From NCBI GenBank assembly GCA_905201285.1, contig CAJKNM010000001.1:4119-68118 (forward strand): 64,000 nucleotides of DNA. The letters run 5' to 3'. Made by a program: the position numbers and the translations under genes. Below the pieces are notes generated by a model. That model worked only from the letters and a program-made list of their open reading frames with translations. It was not told the origin of the DNA and ran no database searches. Origin of the DNA: an uncultured Eubacteriales bacterium. GTDB lineage: Bacteria > Bacillota > Clostridia > Monoglobales > Monoglobaceae. Below are positions 42,997 to 52,758 of this stretch, piece after piece; position 1 is the first letter of the stretch; the number at the start of each line of letters is the position of its first letter.

Positions 42997-45549
42997 TCAT
43001 AGGGCGCTTTCGCTTAAATATTCACGAAGCTCAGCCTCGGCGGCTTCGACCTCGCCGAGAAATTCTCTCGCAGATACCCGATATGCACCGTTACCGAGAA
43101 TTATGAGCTGTTCCATATAGTCAGAGGTGGCGACCTTTACATTATAGTTCTTCCCGAGCTTATGCGTTGCTTTTTCTATATAAGAATCCGCGGTTTCGGC
43201 TTCCTTTGTATAGACGACGGTTATGTTTCCGACTTTTTCTATACTGCCGTGGTTTCCCTTTACTTTATACGCGTCAAAAACGAGAATTACCTCCGCTTTT
43301 CGCATTGCACAATACGCACAAAGGCGATTGGCAAGTGTTGCCCTTGCGAGGTCTAAATCGTCTTCGGCGAGCTTCTTCAGCGAATCCCATGCAAATATTA
43401 TGTTGTATCCGTCAACGAGGACATAATTTCCATCCTTAGGCTTTCGGCGGGTTCCCGTTCGGACGGGAGAAGAATCATTTTTCGGCGTATTCAGAGCATG
43501 ATGAGCTCTGCGTCGGACCTTTCCGTAGGTTTTTTCAAATATTTTCAATAATTCTTCGTCATCGGAAAACCCGACGTGATTCTGTCTTACCGGCGGTTCA
43601 CTCTGCCGAACAACGGGCGTTTCAAGCTGAGCCGCTGGGAGGTGCATATGACTGAAGACCTCATCCCACTTAACAGTGTATCCTGCCCCATGAGAACAAA
43701 ACACAGAATCGGCGGTGTTTTCGACATCGGCCTCGGCGCTGTATCCGATTTCGTCTATTACCTTTTGGGGGTCGGAACACGGCTCATAGCCGCTGACTTC
43801 AAGCGACATTCTGCCCTTGCCCTTTGTATAGGCAATAAGTTCCGGGTTATAATCACTCATCGCCGAAACAGGTGCGTTTCCGCGGATAATCGAGGTATTC
43901 CCGAATGTTTCGGGAGAGGTAAATCGGCCGCCCATACGGTTTATATCGGTCATTGCACGTCCAACAGAGTCGGTGAGAAGCTCAATCGTAAACCTGTACC
44001 ACGGTTCGAGAAGGACGCTTTCGGCCTGCATCAACCCCTGTCTCAAAGCACGATAGGTTGCCTGACGGAAGTCACCGCCCTCGGTATGCTTTAGGTGTGC
44101 CTTGCCCGAAATCAGAGTGATTTTCATATCGGTTATCGGTGAGCCGGTAAGCACACCGATGTGCTCTTTCTCTTCAAGGTGAGTCAGAACAAGCCGCTGA
44201 AAGTTTCGGTCAAGATCGTCCTCACTGCATTTAGCGGCAAATTTAAGGCCGCTGCCGCGGTCGAGCGGTTCGAGTAAGAGGTGAACCTCGGCATAGTGCC
44301 TGAGCGGTTCATAATGGCCGACGCCCTCTACACGATTTTTTATTGTTTCTTTATAGATTACACCGCTTTTTTCAAGTTCTATATCCATTCCGAAACGTTC
44401 GGACGCAATTCTTTTCACTATTTCAAGCTGAACTTCGCCCATGAGCTGAATGTTAATGTGATTGAGCCGGCTGTCTTTTACAACATGAAGCTGTGTTTCT
44501 TCTTCCTCAAGCTGACGGAGGTTAGTTATTGCCGTATGCTCATCGAACCCGGGTGGAAGCTTGACAGTATAGGTGAAAACCGGTTCGAGGGTCAGCGGCT
44601 CTGAGTCCTGTTCGGCCCCGAATCCCTGACCGGGATATGTGCCGGTGAGACCCGTTACCGCACACACGGTTCCGGCCGGCGCTTTCTGAACATTCTTATA
44701 TTTGAGTCCGGAATATATGCGTATTTCGTTTGCTTTTTCCGACAGATTAATATCCAATACATCTTTAACATTCAGACTTCCGCCCGTTATCTTCATATAG
44801 GTCAGACGCTTGCCCTTTTCGTCCTCGGATATTTTAAAAACCTTTGCTCCGAATTCCGGGGTTCGACTCGGCTCGATTGTATAGGCCTCAAGAGCGGCGA
44901 GAAGTTCGGAAATTCCGCTTAATTTAAGCGCAGAACCGAAAAGACACGGGAAAATCCGCCGCTGTGAAATTGCGGCGGTAAGGGACGCATCCGATACTGT
45001 ACCGCTTTCTAAAAATTCGTCCAATAATTCTTCGCTGCACATCGCCGCCGATTCGGCAAAATCATAAGATTTTGTATCGGCATTAAAATTAACACAGCCA
45101 TCGCCGAATTTTTCGCGAAGTTCGCTTAAAAGTTCATCCTGATTTGTGTCAGGTAAGTCCATCTTGTTTATAAAAATAAAGACCGGAATTCCGTGACGTC
45201 TGAGAAGCTTCCAGAGCGTTTCGGTGTGCGGTCGGATGCCGTCTGACGCACTGATGACAAGTATGGCATAGTCAAGAACCTGAAGGGTTCTTTCCGCCTC
45301 GGCGGAAAAGTCAATATGCCCCGGGGTATCAAGCAGAGAGATATAAGTCCTGTCGGTTTCGATTATTGCCTGCTTTGAAAAAATGGTGATTCCGCGTTCA
45401 CGTTCTATACTTTCGGTGTCAAGAAAGGCATTGCCGTGGTCTACTCTTCCCGGCTTTTTAATCTGACCGCTCAGGTATAAAAGCCCCTCTGAAAGAGTGG
45501 TCTTTCCGCTGTCAACGTGCGCAAGTATTCCTATCACTAATCTTTTCAT
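42997..45549 (-). CDS. TetM-like translational GTPase fused to a C-terminal NYN (YacP-like) nuclease domain
   Basis: An 850-residue fusion. Residues 1-640 are a ribosomal-protection-type GTPase related to EF-G and TetM: G1 AHVDSGKTT, G3 DTPGHIDF, G4 NKMD, then domains II-V. A linker follows, and the last 170 residues (from about NYVLVDGYNIIFAWDSL) form a YacP-type NYN domain with acidic residues in VDGYN, LVFDAYKV and ATSDYMEQ positions, as in NYN ribonucleases. True tetracycline resistance proteins are about 640 residues without this tail. Function may be ribosome rescue or protection linked to RNA cleavage; this is inference. The ATG at 45549 fits GGAG at six bases. Confidence 0.9.
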   Translation of the reverse strand: MKRLVIGILAHVDSGKTTLSEGLLYLSGQIKKPGRVDHGNAFLDTESIERERGITIFSKQAIIETDRTYISLLDTPGHIDFSAEAERTLQVLDYAILVISASDGIRPHTETLWKLLRRHGIPVFIFINKMDLPDTNQDELLSELREKFGDGCVNFNADTKSYDFAESAAMCSEELLDEFLESGTVSDASLTAAISQRRIFPCLFGSALKLSGISELLAALEAYTIEPSRTPEFGAKVFKISEDEKGKRLTYMKITGGSLNVKDVLDINLSEKANEIRIYSGLKYKNVQKAPAGTVCAVTGLTGTYPGQGFGAEQDSEPLTLEPVFTYTVKLPPGFDEHTAITNLRQLEEEETQLHVVKDSRLNHINIQLMGEVQLEIVKRIASERFGMDIELEKSGVIYKETIKNRVEGVGHYEPLRHYAEVHLLLEPLDRGSGLKFAAKCSEDDLDRNFQRLVLTHLEEKEHIGVLTGSPITDMKITLISGKAHLKHTEGGDFRQATYRALRQGLMQAESVLLEPWYRFTIELLTDSVGRAMTDINRMGGRFTSPETFGNTSIIRGNAPVSAMSDYNPELIAYTKGKGRMSLEVSGYEPCSDPQKVIDEIGYSAEADVENTADSVFCSHGAGYTVKWDEVFSHMHLPAAQLETPVVRQSEPPVRQNHVGFSDDEELLKIFEKTYGKVRRRAHHALNTPKNDSSPVRTGTRRKPKDGNYVLVDGYNIIFAWDSLKKLAEDDLDLARATLANRLCAYCAMRKAEVILVFDAYKVKGNHGSIEKVGNITVVYTKEAETADSYIEKATHKLGKNYNVKVATSDYMEQLIILGNGAYRVSAREFLGEVEAAEAELREYLSESAL

Positions 45550-45611
45550 AATAATCTCCATATTCTCCTTGTTCGCCGCCCTGTGTCGACACAAACAGTT
45601 TATCCGTCCTT

Positions 45612-47393
45612 TTATTCGGCAGAGCCGAGCTGGCTGTTATAAAGCTCGGCATAGAATCCGTTAAGCTTCATCAGCTCGCTGTGTGAACCTTGTTCTATAA
45701 TATGCCCGTCACGCATTACGAGTATTACGTCTGCGTTACAGATTGTGGAGAGCCGATGCGCGACGATAAAGCTTGTCCTGCCGCGCATCATTTCTTCAAA
45801 CGCCTTTTGAATACGAATTTCGGTTCGGGTATCAATAGAGCTTGTCGCCTCGTCGAGAATCAGCATAGGCGGAAGAGAAAGCATGACGCGGGCAATGCAC
45901 AGAAGCTGTTTTTGTCCTTGTGAGATATTCTCTCCGTTTTCTGAGATAACCGTATCATATCCGTCGGGCAGACGCTTTATAAAGCTGTGAGCGTGCGCCG
46001 CCTTTGCCGCGGCAATAATTTCTTCGTCTGTCGCATCGGGTTTTGAATAAGCGATGTTATTTCGTATTGTGTCGGACTTCAGCCATGTGTCCTGAAGAAC
46101 CATGCCGAAGTTTCCGCGGAGGCTGTCACGTGTTATATCTCTTATATCGGTGCCGCTGACCTTTATGCTTCCGCCGGTCACGTCATAGAACCTCATCAGA
46201 AGGTTAATAAATGTGGTCTTTCCACAGCCGGTCGGCCCGACAATCGCTATTCTCTGACCCGGATGTACATTTAAGTTAAAGCCCTCAATCAGCGGAACAT
46301 CGGGAAGATACGAAAAACTGACATCCTCGATGTCCACACTTCCGTCAGCGTTATTTAAAACGCGTGCGTCCGGCTTGTCGGGGAGCTGAGAGGGTTCTTC
46401 TATCAGGTCAAACAGGTGCTTTGCGGAAGCAAACGCATTTTGAAGCTCGGTTACCACGCCCGAGATTTCGTTAAACGGTTTGGTGTATTGGTTCGCGTAT
46501 GTCAGGAAGCAGGTAAGCTCGCCGACGGTTAGGGCAAGACCCGCACCGAAGCTTCCGAGAACGGCGAAGGCGCCGGCAACGCCGACCGTTGCATATACCA
46601 GATTATTAACAAATCTTGTTGAGGGGTTTGTGAGTGATGAGAAAAATACTGCCCTCATTCCGACGTGCTGAAGCCTTCCGTTTATACCGTCAAACCGGCG
46701 TTGTGCTTCATTCTCATAGCCAAAGGCACGAACAGGCTTTTGGTTTCCTATAATTTCTTCGGTGAGAGAGGTGATTTGACTTCTTATTTCGGTCTGCTGT
46801 CTGAAAAGCTCATACGTGTGGCTTGAAACAAATCTTGCAACAAAGAATGACAGCGGAGACATAACCACTACTGCCGCCGTTATTATCGGGTTGATTTTGA
46901 ACATAAATATGAGTGTTCCTAAAATGGTGGCAACGCCGGTGAAGAATTGTGAAAAACCCAGGATAAGTCCGTCGGACAACTGGTCGGCATCGGTGGTTAT
47001 ACGGCTGATTATGTCACCATAGCCAACCGAATCGATGAATTTGAGCGGAAGTTTCTGCATTTTTGAAAACGCCTTATAACGTACGTCGTTTACGACACCA
47101 TAGGCAATCCGGTTATTGAAAATACCCATAAGCCACTGTGCGGCGGCGGTCAGAACCGTCACGATTCCGAGACGTATAAGTATAGGAAGAAGTGCGTCAA
47201 AATCAACCCTTCCGCGGCCGACAATCAAATCGACACCGTTACCGATTACTATAGGCGCATAAAGGGTGAGCGCCACGCTTACCGCCGCAAATATAAGTGA
47301 CATAATAAATGAATATTTATAGGTGCTTATCAGCTTTAAAACTTTAATAAGCGTATTTTTTTCGATGGAGCTTGTTTTCGGTTTTTTACTCAT
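45612..47393 (-). CDS. Heterodimeric ABC exporter subunit with consensus ATP site
   Basis: A 593-residue half-transporter: six-helix membrane domain (about 20-320) and ATPase with Walker A VGPTGCGKTTF, signature ISQGQKQ and Walker B MLILDEATSSID with the catalytic Glu present. The ATG at 47393 overlaps the stop of the partner gene (ATGA) and follows AAAGGA. Paired with the degenerate-site partner, this is the usual LmrCD/TM287-288-like multidrug or lipid exporter arrangement. The substrate is unknown. Confidence 0.92.
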   Translation of the reverse strand: MSKKPKTSSIEKNTLIKVLKLISTYKYSFIMSLIFAAVSVALTLYAPIVIGNGVDLIVGRGRVDFDALLPILIRLGIVTVLTAAAQWLMGIFNNRIAYGVVNDVRYKAFSKMQKLPLKFIDSVGYGDIISRITTDADQLSDGLILGFSQFFTGVATILGTLIFMFKINPIITAAVVVMSPLSFFVARFVSSHTYELFRQQTEIRSQITSLTEEIIGNQKPVRAFGYENEAQRRFDGINGRLQHVGMRAVFFSSLTNPSTRFVNNLVYATVGVAGAFAVLGSFGAGLALTVGELTCFLTYANQYTKPFNEISGVVTELQNAFASAKHLFDLIEEPSQLPDKPDARVLNNADGSVDIEDVSFSYLPDVPLIEGFNLNVHPGQRIAIVGPTGCGKTTFINLLMRFYDVTGGSIKVSGTDIRDITRDSLRGNFGMVLQDTWLKSDTIRNNIAYSKPDATDEEIIAAAKAAHAHSFIKRLPDGYDTVISENGENISQGQKQLLCIARVMLSLPPMLILDEATSSIDTRTEIRIQKAFEEMMRGRTSFIVAHRLSTICNADVILVMRDGHIIEQGSHSELMKLNGFYAELYNSQLGSAE

Positions 47394-49141
47394 TTCGATA
47401 TCCTTTCTGCGGCTGTGCCGGCCAACTCCTCGGGAATCTGTGTTGCACATATCTCGCGGTATATTTCGCAACTTTCAAGAAGCTCTTTATGCATGCCCAT
47501 TCCTACGGCTGAGCCGTCATCCAGAACAAGAATCAAATCTGCATCGCGGATGGTTGAAATTCTCTGTGATACGATTACCTGTGTCATATTGGGATTAGCC
47601 TTTGAAAGAGCGCGGCGAAGCCTTGCTTCGGTCATAAGGTCAAGGGCGGATGAGCTGTCATCGAGTATCAGAATCTCGGGGTCTGAAACCAGCGCCCTTG
47701 CAATCGTAAGCCTTTGACGCTGTCCGCCGGAAAAATTCTTGCCTTCCTGAGAAACAGAGGTGTCAAGACCGTCTTTTTCAAAGATAAAGTCATACGCCTG
47801 GGCGGTTTTAAGGGCGTTGATTATTTCGTTATCATCCGCGTTTTCATTGCGCCAGCGCATATTTTCACGGATTGTTCCCGTTAGGAGTGATGCCTTTTGA
47901 GGAACATATCCGATTTTTCCGCGGAGCTGTTTGAAGCTCATATTTCTGACATCCGTGCCGTCAATTTTGACACTTCCCGAGGTGGCATCATAAAATCTCG
48001 GTATCAGGTTGACAAGCGTACTCTTGCCTGAACCTGTTCCGCCTATTATGCCTATATTTTGACCGCGTTTTAGCTTAAAGCTGATGCCGGACAGCGCATC
48101 CTCTTTAGAACCCGAATATTCAAAGCTGACATTGTCAAATTCCAGTACGGTGTCGCTGCTGTCTGCGACGGCCGCGTCTGCGGCATCGTCGGTCATATCG
48201 GGCTGAAGCTCTAATACCTCGGCAATACGCGTTCCCGATGCCATTGCTTTGGTCAGCGTAACTATGAGCTGGGCAAGCACAAGCATGGCAACAAGAATCT
48301 GGGTGAGATAGTTCACCATCGCGACAACCTCGCCCTGCTGCATACCGCCTATGTTTACGCGGATTCCGCCGACCCAGAGCACAGCGATAACGGCGAGGTT
48401 TACAACTATATAAGTCAGCGGGTTCATCAATGCCGATATGCTTCCGACCTTCTCGTTTATGCTCATAAGCTCGGCGTTTGCGTCAGAGAAGCTTTCTATT
48501 TCGGCACCTTGACGCGAGAAGGCTCTGATTACACGGACCCCGGTCAGGTTTTCGCGGGTGATTTGAGATACCCGGTCAAGACTTGTTTGAGCCTTTTTAT
48601 AAAAGGGAACGGAAATATGCATCAGAATATAGATTAAAAGCCCCATAACGGGAACGGCAACCAAAAATACAACAGCCACCCTTGCGTCAAGCATAAGCGC
48701 CGCCGCCATTGCGCCGATAACGATAAAGGGCGAACGCAAAAACAAACGAAGAAACATATTAACACCCGATTCGGCGCGGTTGATGTCGCCTGTGATTCTT
48801 GTGATAAGCGAGGATGTGCCGAATTTGTCAAGCTGTGACATAGACAGCGAGTTAATTTTTTTGAACATATCTCGGCGGACCGCCGTTCCGAAGCCGTAGG
48901 CGGCCCTTGCCGCAAAGAACTGCGCCGTAAGGGCGCTGCAAAGGCCTAAAATTCCCATAAGAACAAGAACGCCGCACATTTTAAGAATATATTCTCTGTC
49001 AGAGCCGGCAATACCGGTATCGATTATGTGTGCCATAATGACGGGAACGGTCAGCTCAAAACAGGCTTCCAAAAATTTAAACAGCGGAGCCATTATACAT
49101 TCCTTTATATATCCTCTGAGGTATTTTATCAATTTAAACAT
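47390..49141 (-). CDS. Heterodimeric ABC exporter subunit with degenerate ATP site
   Basis: A 583-residue half-transporter. Walker A GGTGSGKST and signature FSGGQRQRL are consensus, but Walker B reads ILILDDSSSALD, where Asp replaces the catalytic Glu. This is the hallmark of the non-catalytic subunit of heterodimeric exporters such as LmrC, BmrC and TM287. I chose the ATG at 49141 (MFKLIKYLRGYI); the GGAG lies 12 bases upstream, somewhat far. It is coupled to the next subunit by a 4-base overlap. No regulator gene is adjacent. Confidence 0.9.
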   Translation of the reverse strand: MFKLIKYLRGYIKECIMAPLFKFLEACFELTVPVIMAHIIDTGIAGSDREYILKMCGVLVLMGILGLCSALTAQFFAARAAYGFGTAVRRDMFKKINSLSMSQLDKFGTSSLITRITGDINRAESGVNMFLRLFLRSPFIVIGAMAAALMLDARVAVVFLVAVPVMGLLIYILMHISVPFYKKAQTSLDRVSQITRENLTGVRVIRAFSRQGAEIESFSDANAELMSINEKVGSISALMNPLTYIVVNLAVIAVLWVGGIRVNIGGMQQGEVVAMVNYLTQILVAMLVLAQLIVTLTKAMASGTRIAEVLELQPDMTDDAADAAVADSSDTVLEFDNVSFEYSGSKEDALSGISFKLKRGQNIGIIGGTGSGKSTLVNLIPRFYDATSGSVKIDGTDVRNMSFKQLRGKIGYVPQKASLLTGTIRENMRWRNENADDNEIINALKTAQAYDFIFEKDGLDTSVSQEGKNFSGGQRQRLTIARALVSDPEILILDDSSSALDLMTEARLRRALSKANPNMTQVIVSQRISTIRDADLILVLDDGSAVGMGMHKELLESCEIYREICATQIPEELAGTAAERISK

Positions 49142-49446
49142 AATGTAAAAAATCTCCGTTCCGCCGCAGAGCGGCAAGATTCTCTGTTGATTGTACTATT
49201 TGATTATAAAAATTATTAGGACAATTTATATTATTTTATCATATTTTTCGGAAAATAACAACAATTTAAACAATAATTATTATACATAAATTCCGGCCTT
49301 GCGGCGGGACAGGTGTGTAAAATTTGCCAACGACACTAAATGACACTTTGTTTTGTGTAAGAATATGAATGTGAGCGGCGGAGATGTGTAAATTAACCTG
49401 CTCCGGCCGCTTAATTTAGAAAATTTTATGAAGGGAGTGGCATATA
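49142..49446. other. Intergenic region before the phage-derived module
   Basis: No gene is seen in this 305-bp gap. It is AT-rich on the left. TGTGTAA occurs three times (49314-49320, 49354-49360, 49385-49391). A GC-rich stem, AGCGGCGGAG (49374-49383) with CTCCGGCCGCT (49401-49411) and one bulged base, precedes the tail-like gene, whose ribosome binding site is GGGAG at about 49434. Confidence 0.5.
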
Positions 49447-50349
49447 ATGCCGAATTTTACTACACCGATTCCGCCGAAGCTGACGGGAAACTCAGCGGAG
49501 GATATCGGTAAAATCAAACAGTGGGGAACAGCACTTGTGGACGAGCTGACCTATTTGTTTAATAATCTGGACAGCGGAAATGTAACGGAGGCAGCCTCGG
49601 TTAAGGCAGAGAATATTGACGCCACCAACGCGCGGATAAGCAATGCGCAGATAGGGAAGCTTTCGGCCGATAAGTTAAAGGCAGGAAGCATAGATACGGG
49701 GGTTGTTAATGTAAGGGATAAGAACGGAAGGCTGAGTATTAGCGGTTCAAGCATAGTGATAAGCGACGGAAGCCGAAAAAGGTTTGTTGCTGAATATGAT
49801 AAACAAAGCAATGCTTTCAGGTTTGTTCTTTATAATAAGGACGGCGACCCGACAGTCGGAATAGGAAGCAGCGGAGATGCGGTTTTCAACGGTACGGTAG
49901 AGAGCAGTACGATATATGCGTCTACAATCATAGGAACGGACAGTGCGTCATATCAGAATGAAAACGGCGGAGTTTTTGCGAATATAAACCAAACGGGAAT
50001 TAAGATAATGCAGGACAAAAACGGACGGCAGCAGAAGCTGGGAATGACGGTCGCAAACGACGGAACAGCGTATCTGATTCTGGGAGCGGGTGACGGAAAC
50101 GGTAAGATGACCTTTAACGGAGTGACATATACCAACGGGTCGTTTGTGGTTGAAAAATGTGATAAGTATACAAGTATGGGCATAATCGGCGGAAAGCCGT
50201 TTATAACCTTTTGGGACGAAAGCGGGGATTTATGGCTGAACGGAAACAAGGTTTATATGAACGGCACAGATGTGAATCTTAAGCTTTCAAATATTGAAAG
50301 TGAAATTAAAAGTATTAAAAGCCGCATAAGTGCGCTTGAGAGCAAGTAA
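49447..50349 (+). CDS. Phage tail-fibre/tip-like structural protein
   Basis: A 300-residue protein of beta-repeat character. The part SVKAENIDATNARISNAQIG then KLSADKLKAGSID is typical of the central region of phage tail tip or fibre proteins, where such short repeats lead into a beta-helix; GTVESSTIYASTIIGTD and NGKMTFNGVTYTNGSF continue it. The C-terminus ends in a short coiled coil (LSNIESEIKSIKSRISALES), which suggests trimerisation. No signal peptide. It is followed by two stem-loops, so it may be transcribed separately from the portal gene. Its place before the portal is unusual for a phage late operon. Confidence 0.65.
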   Translation: MPNFTTPIPPKLTGNSAEDIGKIKQWGTALVDELTYLFNNLDSGNVTEAASVKAENIDATNARISNAQIGKLSADKLKAGSIDTGVVNVRDKNGRLSISGSSIVISDGSRKRFVAEYDKQSNAFRFVLYNKDGDPTVGIGSSGDAVFNGTVESSTIYASTIIGTDSASYQNENGGVFANINQTGIKIMQDKNGRQQKLGMTVANDGTAYLILGAGDGNGKMTFNGVTYTNGSFVVEKCDKYTSMGIIGGKPFITFWDESGDLWLNGNKVYMNGTDVNLKLSNIESEIKSIKSRISALESK

Positions 50350-50358
50350 AAAAAGCTT

Positions 50359-50436
50359 ATGCGTTTCCGAAAAAAGTCGGGAAACGCATGGACGCAATAA
50401 CCTCTTATCATTTCTTACCCTGCGGATAAGAGAGTT
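50359..50436 (+). terminator. Two stem-loops between tail-like and portal genes
   Basis: ATGCGTTTCC (50359-50368) pairs perfectly with GGAAACGCAT (50380-50389). Then CTCTTATC (50402-50409) pairs with GATAAGAG (50425-50432), followed by AGTTTTAT. At least the second can act as a terminator. Confidence 0.65.
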
Positions 50437-50490
50437 TTATTACTATATTATATATTATGCCGATGCAGGGCGGCGGATAAGGAGATTATT

Positions 50491-52119
50491 ATGAATGAAT
50501 CATATAACGGAAAAATAAAGCAGGAGTTTTTTTCAAAGGTAGTAGAGTCTTTTAATATGTATAAGGAACATAAAAAGGCGCTTGACAGACGTATAATCGA
50601 GAATAATCGGTGGTTTAAGGCGAGGTATAACAACAATAAAATTGAGATTGACGAGCCGGTGACACCGTATCTGTTTAATATTATTGCGAACAAGCACGCC
50701 GATGCGATGGATAATTATCCTGAACCGAATGTTCTTGAAAGAGAGGAAAGCGACCGCGAGACAGCCGAGATGTTTACAAAAATCCTGCCGCTTCAGCTTG
50801 ACCTGTGCGGATTTAAAAGAACATACAGCCGTGCGTGGTGGTACAAACTCAAAAACGGAGCTTCGTGCTATGGGGTATTTTATAACCCGACCTTGTGCGG
50901 AAGTATGGGCGAGATTGACATTAAAAAAATTGATTTGCTGAATATCTTTTGGGAACCGGGAGTGACTGATATTCAAGACAGCAAGTTTTTGTTCATAACG
51001 GCTCTGTGCGATAATGATGCATTAAAGGCGAAGTATCCGCAGTACGCGGACCGTTTCAGCGGCTCTGCTGCCCTGGACACAAGAACATATGACGATATGG
51101 AAAGCGGAACAAACACAGATATATTAAAGGATAAAAGTCTTGTGGTGGATTGTTACTATAAAAAACAGCGCGGAGATACGCATACGGTAGAGCTTATAAA
51201 GTTTTTTGACGATACGATTCTCGATGCATCGGAGGATCGCGGCGACTGTGGATTGTATGATCACGGTATGTATCCGTTTGTTTTTGACGTGCTGTATCCC
51301 GATGAGGACAGTCCTGTAGGGTTCGGAATGGTTGACATAATTAAAAATCCGCAGATGTATATAGACAAACTTGATGCGATTATAAGCAAAAATGCAATGA
51401 TTTCGGGAAAGACAAGATTTATGATAAAAGACAACGGGGGACTTAATGAATATGAGCTGACGGATTTGTCAAAGGATATAATTCATTCGGCGGGTTCGGT
51501 CGGTGATGACAACATTCGTGAACTTCAGGCAAAGCCGCTTCATCCGTTTATTATTCAGCACCGTTCAAACAAGATAAATGAGATAAAAGAAGTATCGGGA
51601 AATCTCGATTTTCAACAGGGAGACGTAACCGGCGGCGTAACGGCGTATTCTGCCATTGTTGCCCTTCAGCAGGCAGGCGAAAAGCTGTCACGCGATATGA
51701 TAGGCGAGGGATATGAGGCATACAAGAGAATTATCTATTTCTGTATTGAGCTTATTCGTCAATTTTATGATGAGCCGCGTTCATATCGTATAGCAGGCGA
51801 TGACGGCGGATGCGAGTATGTTACCTTTTCAAACGAGAGCCTGAGGGGAGCAGGAACGCGGCTTCCTGCTGAATTTGATATTGCGGTCAGTGCGGAAAAA
51901 AATAATCCGTACAGCAGAGTGGCACAAAATCAAACGCTTACGGATTTATGGAAGATGGGTCTTTTCCATAGGGACACAATACGCGAATCAATCCTTATGC
52001 TTGAATGTATGCATTTAGACGGAAAAGAAAAACTGATTGAAGGACTTCGTAAAATCGCATCAGAGCAAGACCCTGCCGATAACGGCAAGGCTGTCGCGGA
52101 AGGAAATCCTGAGCGATGA
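50491..52119 (+). CDS. Phage portal protein (P22-like group)
   Basis: A 542-residue protein that resembles large portal proteins: an N-terminal helical wing with RWFKARYNN and NIIANKHADAMDNYPEP, a core with DLLNIFWEPGVTDIQDSKF and YPFVFDVLYPDEDSPVGFG, and a stem/crown region with GNLDFQQGDVTGGVTAYSA and SRDMIGEGYEAYKR. The portal is the dodecameric gate for DNA entry into the capsid. The last 60 bp overlap the 3' end of the convergent repressor gene. No capsid, scaffold or protease gene follows, which is abnormal for a functional phage. Confidence 0.75.
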   Translation: MNESYNGKIKQEFFSKVVESFNMYKEHKKALDRRIIENNRWFKARYNNNKIEIDEPVTPYLFNIIANKHADAMDNYPEPNVLEREESDRETAEMFTKILPLQLDLCGFKRTYSRAWWYKLKNGASCYGVFYNPTLCGSMGEIDIKKIDLLNIFWEPGVTDIQDSKFLFITALCDNDALKAKYPQYADRFSGSAALDTRTYDDMESGTNTDILKDKSLVVDCYYKKQRGDTHTVELIKFFDDTILDASEDRGDCGLYDHGMYPFVFDVLYPDEDSPVGFGMVDIIKNPQMYIDKLDAIISKNAMISGKTRFMIKDNGGLNEYELTDLSKDIIHSAGSVGDDNIRELQAKPLHPFIIQHRSNKINEIKEVSGNLDFQQGDVTGGVTAYSAIVALQQAGEKLSRDMIGEGYEAYKRIIYFCIELIRQFYDEPRSYRIAGDDGGCEYVTFSNESLRGAGTRLPAEFDIAVSAEKNNPYSRVAQNQTLTDLWKMGLFHRDTIRESILMLECMHLDGKEKLIEGLRKIASEQDPADNGKAVAEGNPER

Positions 52120-52758
52120 ATAGTCCGTGTTTACGGCCGTCAGAAGAATATCGTCACCGCGATAGTCAAGGCGGCGGCAATATATCGTGCCGTTCAGAAT
52201 AAACAGGCCGATTTCGTCTCCTGAAAGCTGAGGAGTGTATTTGATAAATTTAATCTCGCCCTTGCAGAGCACAGGCTCCATACTGGTATCGGTGATACAT
52301 ACGGCGGCATCGGCGTTATCGGGGGCATCAAGTTCGATTTCAAAACAGTCTGAGGTGCAAAAGAGACGGTCGGATGCCATCGGTGACAGATGTGTATAAA
52401 CGGGAAGCCTGCGCCGCGATGAACCTTGACGAAGACGCATTGCGTCATATTCATAGTTAAGACAGTTATATACCGCGGCGCGCCCGGCGTCATCAAGACC
52501 GGTTAACTTGCTGATTGCACAGAGGTCAAGAACGCGATGTCTTTTGAGACTGTCGGACGCAAAGTATTCAGAGATATTGTCTATTCCGTATTTTGCACAG
52601 ATACGCAAAAAGACATCAATAGACGGCTCTGACTTGCCGGTTTCCCACGAGCTGAAAGTGGATTGGCTTACACCGAGCCAATTATATACGTCACGCTGTG
52701 ACAATCCGGCGTCTTTGCGTGCTTGCTGAAGCTTCTGACATATGTTTTTGTTTGCCAT
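52060..52758 (-). CDS. XRE-S24 phage-type repressor, probably not self-cleaving
   Basis: A 232-residue regulator. The N-terminal HTH (about 5-62) reads ARKDAGLSQRDVYNWLGVSQ; the C-terminal part resembles the S24 domain of LexA/CI: DTSMEPVLCKGE carries the serine, and GLFILNGTIYCRRL is the strand that normally carries the catalytic Lys (usually VKRL). Here that position is Arg, and no Ala-Gly cleavage site is obvious, so RecA-induced self-cleavage is doubtful. It is transcribed against the portal gene, overlapping its 3' end by 60 bp, and away from the genes at 53038-55302. The repeats at 52886-52996 are candidate operators. Confidence 0.82.
   Translation of the reverse strand: MANKNICQKLQQARKDAGLSQRDVYNWLGVSQSTFSSWETGKSEPSIDVFLRICAKYGIDNISEYFASDSLKRHRVLDLCAISKLTGLDDAGRAAVYNCLNYEYDAMRLRQGSSRRRLPVYTHLSPMASDRLFCTSDCFEIELDAPDNADAAVCITDTSMEPVLCKGEIKFIKYTPQLSGDEIGLFILNGTIYCRRLDYRGDDILLTAVNTDYSSLRISFRDSLAVIGRVLL

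Noticed and set aside
42997..45549. Calling the TetM-like gene a tetracycline resistance gene
   Set aside because: It carries a 170-residue nuclease-like extension and sits in a core context; true tet(M)-type genes lack this. Resistance is not supported by sequence alone.
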